Shown here: one piece after another, positions 59,589-64,000 of the stretch
Layout: every line of letters starts with the position of its first letter
Numbering within the stretch: position 1 is the stretch's first letter
From: Limnobaculum xujianqingii
Lineage (GTDB): Bacteria > Pseudomonadota > Gammaproteobacteria > Enterobacterales > Enterobacteriaceae
Assembly (NCBI RefSeq): GCF_013394855.1
Contig: NZ_JABMLK010000001.1
Span: forward strand, 2,437,501 to 2,501,500
Direction of reading: 5' to 3'
Length of the DNA: 64,000 nucleotides
Program-made: the position numbers and the translations under genes
The notes under the pieces: model-generated
What the model was told of the DNA's origin: nothing
Database searches by the model: none
The model's input: the letters and a program-made list of their open reading frames with translations, nothing else

Positions 59589-59753
59589 TATTCCGGCCAC
59601 AATTACAAAATACCAATATCTACATTGTGCCTGGCCGGAAGACCATCTGTACTTAAGCCCCAAGCGCGTCGGGCCTAGGCTGCCTACGGGCACTTCGTTG
59701 GCTGACGCCAAGTCGACCCCCACGGCACCCTCTCCCTCCGATTAGCTACTTTT
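59589..59753 (+). repeat. Convergent-intergenic structured repeat, copy 4 (plus orientation)
   Basis: About 165 bp. It starts TATTCCGGCCACAATTAC. Arms TTCCGGCCA/TGGCCGGAA show a compensatory change at the ninth pair. The core GGGCCTAGGCTGCCTACGGG is followed by CTTCG, TTGGC-TGAC-GCCAA, and GTCGACCCCCACGGCACCC, with GATTAGCTA at the right end. It lies between convergent rspR and yjgR and is flanked by two conventional terminators. Confidence 0.92.
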
Positions 59754-59794
59754 AAAAACAAACACTGAATAACCAAACTTTGTCATTTATTTTT

Positions 59795-59821
59795 AAATAG
59801 CGGCCTCTAAGGCCGCTATTT
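59795..59821 (-). terminator. yjgR terminator
   Basis: AAATAGCGGCC (59795-59805), loop TCTAA, GGCCGCTATTT (59811-59821). In the minus direction it follows the yjgR stop by 20 bp and is trailed by an AT-rich tail (AAAAATAAATGAC), so the U tract is imperfect on that strand. Confidence 0.75.
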
Positions 59822-59840
59822 TTATCGGATAACTAATTAA

Positions 59841-61355
59841 TTATCTACGTTTACCACCCAGAATACTCCCCAAGATACCCCTTACTATCTGGTTACCCAG
59901 CTGGCGGGTCATCGATTTAGCCGCAGTCTGTACTATGCCATCTTTTTTGCCGCCACGTGGACCCGTAGTGCCAAACAGAATATCGTTCAGGCTACCCAGT
60001 AAACCGCCATCTTCGTTCTCTTTCTGTTCAGCCTCTTGCTTAGTCGCTGGAACATCTTTCGCTGCTGGCGTTGCTACACCTGCGCCTGCCATTAGTTTTT
60101 CATAGGCAGACTCGCGATCGATCATCTCTTCATAGCGACCATACAGCGGAGAGCGATTAATCAAGCCATTACGCTCATCATCACTCAGCGCTCCCATACG
60201 AGAGCAAGGTGCGATAACAAAACCGCGTTCGACAATATTTGGACGCCCTTTCTCATCTAAAAATGAAATCAGTGCTTCGCCAACGCCCAATTCAGTAATC
60301 GCCTGCTCTGCATTAAATGCCGGGTTTGCCCGCATGGTTTCTGCCGCAGCTCTGACCGCTTTTTGATCCCGTGGTGTAAACGCACGCAGAGCATGCTGTA
60401 CCCGGTTACCTAACTGTCCCAGTACGCTGTCCGGAATATCCAGTGGGTTTTGAGTAACAAAATAGATACCTACACCTTTAGAACGAATCAGGCGAACCAC
60501 TTGTTCAATTTTTTCCAGCAATGCGGTTGGGGCATCGTTAAACAACAGATGGGCCTCATCAAAGAAAAACACCATCTTCGGTTTATCCATATCACCCACT
60601 TCCGGCAAATGCTCAAACAGCTCAGACAATAGCCATAACAGGAAGATCGCATACAGTTTTGGTTGGTTATACAGCTTATCTGCTGCCAGAATGTTAACGA
60701 TACCCTGACCAGATGCTTTGGTTTTAATCAGGTCGAAAATATCTAACATCGGCTCGCCAAAGAAGCTCTCTGCCCCTTGTTGTTCTAACGTCAGCAAACC
60801 GCGCTGAATAGCGCCAATGGAAGCGCTGGAGATATTCCCGTATTGGGTTTGGAACTGTTTGGCATTATCACCAACAAACTGCACCATTGAGCGCAGATCT
60901 TTCATATCTAACAGCAGCAGGCCGTTATCATCAGCAATTTTGAATACTAATTGCAGCACGCCAGACTGAACATCATTCAGATTCAGTAAACGGGAAAGCA
61001 AAATCGGCCCCATATCAGAAACCGTTGCGCGAACCGGATGTCCTTTCTCACCAAAAACATCCCAGAATACGGTAGGGCAAGCAGCCGGATCCCAATCAGT
61101 TACTTTCAACGCTTCCAGACGCGACTGAAGTTTCGGGTTCATCACCCCTTCTGCAGCGATACCCGACAGGTCGCCTTTGACGTCAGCCATAAATACCGGC
61201 ACGCCAATTCGTGAAAAACTCTCTGCCATTTTCTGCAGCGAGACGGTCTTTCCTGTTCCGGTTGCTCCGGTAATCAATCCATGACGGTTAGCCAGCGCAG
61301 GCAAAATCGCCAGCTCTAACTCATTGCTTTTGGCAATAACAAGAGATTCTAACAT
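59841..61355 (-). CDS. yjgR: HerA/FtsK-type ATPase YjgR (DUF853)
   Basis: A 504-residue P-loop ATPase of the HerA-like superfamily. Walker A is GATGTGKT (30-37) and Walker B is MVFFFDEAH (261-269). It has a conserved DVKGDLSG after the first strand and [20 protein letters not shown] near residue 315. The C-terminal segment is Gly/Lys-rich ([20 protein letters not shown]) and ends in a basic GSILGGKRR. Its cellular role is not established; no NurA-like nuclease is adjacent. Confidence 0.9.
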   Translation of the reverse strand: MLESLVIAKSNELELAILPALANRHGLITGATGTGKTVSLQKMAESFSRIGVPVFMADVKGDLSGIAAEGVMNPKLQSRLEALKVTDWDPAACPTVFWDVFGEKGHPVRATVSDMGPILLSRLLNLNDVQSGVLQLVFKIADDNGLLLLDMKDLRSMVQFVGDNAKQFQTQYGNISSASIGAIQRGLLTLEQQGAESFFGEPMLDIFDLIKTKASGQGIVNILAADKLYNQPKLYAIFLLWLLSELFEHLPEVGDMDKPKMVFFFDEAHLLFNDAPTALLEKIEQVVRLIRSKGVGIYFVTQNPLDIPDSVLGQLGNRVQHALRAFTPRDQKAVRAAAETMRANPAFNAEQAITELGVGEALISFLDEKGRPNIVERGFVIAPCSRMGALSDDERNGLINRSPLYGRYEEMIDRESAYEKLMAGAGVATPAAKDVPATKQEAEQKENEDGGLLGSLNDILFGTTGPRGGKKDGIVQTAAKSMTRQLGNQIVRGILGSILGGKRR

Positions 61356-61711
61356 CAGAGTTCATCCTATATATAACGACTCCACTGAGTCGAAAAGTGC
61401 ACCTGTCAGACGTTTTATTCAGAAAGGCCACGGCATGTCACTATGCGCAATGTCCTATACTGACACAGTATAAATGACTCAACCGAGGATGATTAATAAA
61501 AATTCCGTTTATCTCGACCCGTAGCACATCAGCTAAAAATATCGGGATATTTTTCTCACCGGACAACGCCATGGAAACACATTTGTAATATGAATCGATT
61601 CAATAGCGATTAAAGATAGAGTGCGATCACAATAATTTCATGATTTTACTATTATAATCAACAACAAAGAAACGCATTTATTGCGCAAAAAGTAAAATAA
61701 AGGAAGTATAA
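61356..61711. promoter_or_regulatory. Divergent yjgR/Dld-II regulatory region
   Basis: 356 bp without a gene between yjgR (minus) and the dehydrogenase gene (plus), AT-rich in its right half. AAAGGAAG at 61700-61707 is the ribosome-binding site of the dehydrogenase gene. No operator or repeat is recognised. Confidence 0.55.
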
Positions 61712-64000
61712 ATGAAAGTGTCGTACCAACTTTTTTATCGTGAGCTTTGTCGTGTTATCTCTAAAGAATTTATCTATACCGATCCATCAAGAACCATGGC
61801 TTATGGCACAGATGCCAGCTGTTATCGTTTAATCCCTCAAATTGTTGTGCGGGTTAATAACGAACGGGAAGTACAGCAAACCTTAGTATTGGCAAGAAAA
61901 CATAAACTTCCGGTAACTTTCCGGGCGGCGGGTACCAGCCTGTCCGGTCAGGCGATTACGGACTCGATTCTGATCATTCTGGGCGATAGTTGGCGCCAGT
62001 ATAAAATTTTTGGTGATGCAGGTTATATATCCCTGAAGCCGGGAGTTATAGGCGCAGACGCTAACCGCTATCTGGCACCTTTTGGCCGTAAAATTGGCCC
62101 TGACCCGGCGTCTATTGATGCCTGTAAAATTGGCGGCATTGCAGCCAATAACGCCAGCGGCATGTGTTGCGGCACCGCCCAAAACTCTTACCAAACGTTA
62201 CAGGCAATGCGCCTGATTCTGGCAGATGGCACTCTGATTGATACCGCCGATAGCGAATCTGTTGCTTCCTTCAATAGAACCCACGGAAAAATGCTGGAGC
62301 AGCTTGGGCTACTGGCTCAACAAACTAAAGCCAATAGCCATTTGTCAGAGCTGATTCACCATAAGTATCGACTGAAAAACACCACCGGATACAGCCTGAA
62401 TGCGCTGGTTGATTTTGTCCATCCGCTGGATATCCTGACTCACCTGATGATTGGTTCAGAAGGTACATTAGGATTTATTGCAGAAATCACCTACCGCACG
62501 GTGGAAGAGCATCCATTTAAAGCCTCTGCTCTGTTTGTATTCGGTGATATTGAAGCCGCCTGTGAGGCAACCCGAATCCTCAAACAACAGCCGGTCTCTG
62601 CCGTAGAGTTAATGGACCGCGGTGCACTGGCCTCAGTAGAGAATGAAGAGGGTCTGCCTGACTTCATGCCTCATCTCAGTGAAGATGCCACGGCGCTGTT
62701 AGTCGAAGTCCGTGCCGCCGATGCTGATACGTTAAAAGATAAGATGGCACAAATCATGTCATCCATTGCCAGCTTCACGCTGGAACAGCAGGTTCCCTTC
62801 ACCGATAAACCTGAAGAATTCGGTCGCCTGTGGGCAATCCGTAAAGGCATTTTCCCGGCAATTGGTGCCGTTCGCCCTGTGGGTTCAACGGTTATTATTG
62901 AAGATGTGGCGTTCCCTATTGAACAACTGGCCGCTGGCGTACGCGACCTGCGCAAACTATTTATTAAACATGACTATAACGCGGTGATTTATGGCCATGC
63001 TTTGGATGGCAATATGCACTTTGTCTTCCAGCAATCGTTTGACTCCCCGGCAGAAGTTTCTCGCTATCAGTTATTTATGGAAGACATTGCTCACTTAGTG
63101 GCGGTTGAGTACAAAGGTTCACTCAAAGCAGAGCATGGTACTGGTCGTAATATGGCCTCTTTTGTGGAGCTGGAGTGGGGAAGTGAAGCCTATGAGCTAA
63201 TGTGGCAGCTGAAAAATCTGCTCGACCCGAATCATCTGTTAAGTCCTGGAGTCTTGCTTAACCGCGATCATCAGGCCCATCTGCAAAACTTAAAGTTACT
63301 GCCCGCCGCCGATAAGCGTGTAGATAGCTGTATTGAATGTGGATTCTGTGAACCAGTTTGCCCTTCCACCAGTCTTTCTTTCACACCACGTCAACGCATC
63401 GTTATGTGGCGTGAGATTAATCGCCTGCGCCGCAGCGGTGATGATAATAAACGGCTGAAAAAGCTGGAGAAAGACTTCCTGTATCTGGGTGATGTTACCT
63501 GCGCGGCTACTGGCCTGTGTGCCCGTCGCTGTCCGGTAGGGATTAATACCGGCGAACTTATTCGTGATATTCGCACTCAACGCAATATGCGCTATGAGCG
63601 CATCGCCCGCTGGACCGCAGATCACTTCACTACTATTACTGGTGGAGCCCGTCTGGCATTAAATACCGTAGCTGCAACCGGTAAGGTTATTGGTCAGCCA
63701 CGCTTTGGCAAAATCACTAAAGCACTCCACGTTGCCAGCGCCGGATATATCCCTCTGCTAACGCCATCATTCCCACGAGGAGCCACTTCGCCAAAAGCAC
63801 CGAAGTTAGTGGCTGGCGATTTAAAAGTAGTCTATTTACCAAGCTGTGCATCACGCACCATGGGAGCATCAGCCAATGATGCAGACCAACGTCCTCTGAC
63901 GGACATTGTAGAAAGCCTGTTAAACAAAGCGGGTTTCTCGGTGATTTATCCACAAAAGCTGGATAGTTTGTGCTGCGGAATGCCTTATAACAGTAAAGGT
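61712..64000 (+). CDS. FAD/Fe-S D-lactate (D-2-hydroxyacid) dehydrogenase, Dld-II type, 3' end outside window
   Basis: 763 codons are open to the window edge. Residues 40-250 form the FAD-binding domain (RAAGTSLSGQAITDS, KIGPDPASIDACKIGGIAAN, MIGSEGTLGFIAEIT); 270-530 the FAD-oxidase C-terminal domain (VIIEDVAFP, YGHALDGNMHFVFQ, AEHGTGRN). Two 4Fe-4S clusters follow (Cys540, 543, 546, 550 in CIECGFCEPVCPS; CAATGLCARRCPVG), then the start of a CCG domain (SLCCGMPYN at the edge). This layout matches the membrane-associated Dld-II enzymes of about 930-950 residues, known from Shewanella, which pass electrons from D-lactate to quinone. The exact 2-hydroxyacid is inferred. Confidence 0.85.
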   Translation, partial: MKVSYQLFYRELCRVISKEFIYTDPSRTMAYGTDASCYRLIPQIVVRVNNEREVQQTLVLARKHKLPVTFRAAGTSLSGQAITDSILIILGDSWRQYKIFGDAGYISLKPGVIGADANRYLAPFGRKIGPDPASIDACKIGGIAANNASGMCCGTAQNSYQTLQAMRLILADGTLIDTADSESVASFNRTHGKMLEQLGLLAQQTKANSHLSELIHHKYRLKNTTGYSLNALVDFVHPLDILTHLMIGSEGTLGFIAEITYRTVEEHPFKASALFVFGDIEAACEATRILKQQPVSAVELMDRGALASVENEEGLPDFMPHLSEDATALLVEVRAADADTLKDKMAQIMSSIASFTLEQQVPFTDKPEEFGRLWAIRKGIFPAIGAVRPVGSTVIIEDVAFPIEQLAAGVRDLRKLFIKHDYNAVIYGHALDGNMHFVFQQSFDSPAEVSRYQLFMEDIAHLVAVEYKGSLKAEHGTGRNMASFVELEWGSEAYELMWQLKNLLDPNHLLSPGVLLNRDHQAHLQNLKLLPAADKRVDSCIECGFCEPVCPSTSLSFTPRQRIVMWREINRLRRSGDDNKRLKKLEKDFLYLGDVTCAATGLCARRCPVGINTGELIRDIRTQRNMRYERIARWTADHFTTITGGARLALNTVAATGKVIGQPRFGKITKALHVASAGYIPLLTPSFPRGATSPKAPKLVAGDLKVVYLPSCASRTMGASANDADQRPLTDIVESLLNKAGFSVIYPQKLDSLCCGMPYNSKG

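Overview
The window reads as chromosomal DNA of a gammaproteobacterium of the order Enterobacterales. From left to right it carries yrdB-aroE-tsaC-yrdD-dprA / def-fmt-rsmB-trkA-mscL / arfA-zntR / the alpha, spc, S10 and str ribosomal operons / tusBCD-yheO / fkpA-slyX-slyD / kefB-kefG / yheS-yheT-yheU-prkB / crp-yhfK-argD, which is close to the Escherichia coli order. Several genes expected from E. coli are missing (smg, yhdN, the bfr/gsp block, yheV, yhfA, and pabA next to argD). The moderate base composition and these differences suggest a lineage outside Enterobacteriaceae proper, perhaps Budviciaceae; that placement is inference.

Layout. 1-9100: shikimate, tRNA-modification, DNA-uptake, formyl-Met, K+ uptake, mechanosensitive-channel and ribosome-rescue genes. 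9253-10542: an unexpected TPR plus glycosyltransferase-like gene. 10622-24297: the alpha, spc and S10 operons on the minus strand, with recognisable S4 and L4 autoregulatory leaders. 24726-26402: an LtaS/OpgB-like membrane sulfatase-fold gene between S10 and str. 26499-32865: tufA-fusA-rpsG-rpsL, tusBCD and yheO. 33025-39300: fkpA with a strongly diverged upstream paralogue, slyX, slyD and kefBG. 39301-48934: yheS, a LysE-type exporter, yheT, yheU, prkB, crp, yhfK and argD. 49262-59495: an rspA-rspB-ydfJ-ydfI hexonate/hexuronate-type catabolic operon and its GntR regulator rspR, separated by a two-component system and a ferric-reductase-like flavocytochrome. 59841-64000: a HerA-like ATPase (YjgR) and the first 763 codons of a Dld-II type D-lactate dehydrogenase.

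The most unusual signal is not a gene. A family of structured intergenic repeats (about 165 bp, one copy 235 bp) occurs four times, at 41281-41446, 47520-47683, 54529-54763 and 59589-59753. Every copy lies between two convergent genes. The terminal hairpin shows two independent compensatory base-pair changes, and one copy carries an insertion made of perfect small hairpins. I do not recognise it as REP/BIME, ERIC or another named family. Other points worth checking are a possible pseudoknot covering the yhfK ribosome-binding site, a catalytically degenerate FkpA paralogue, and a CusR/HprR-type box upstream of the flavocytochrome gene.
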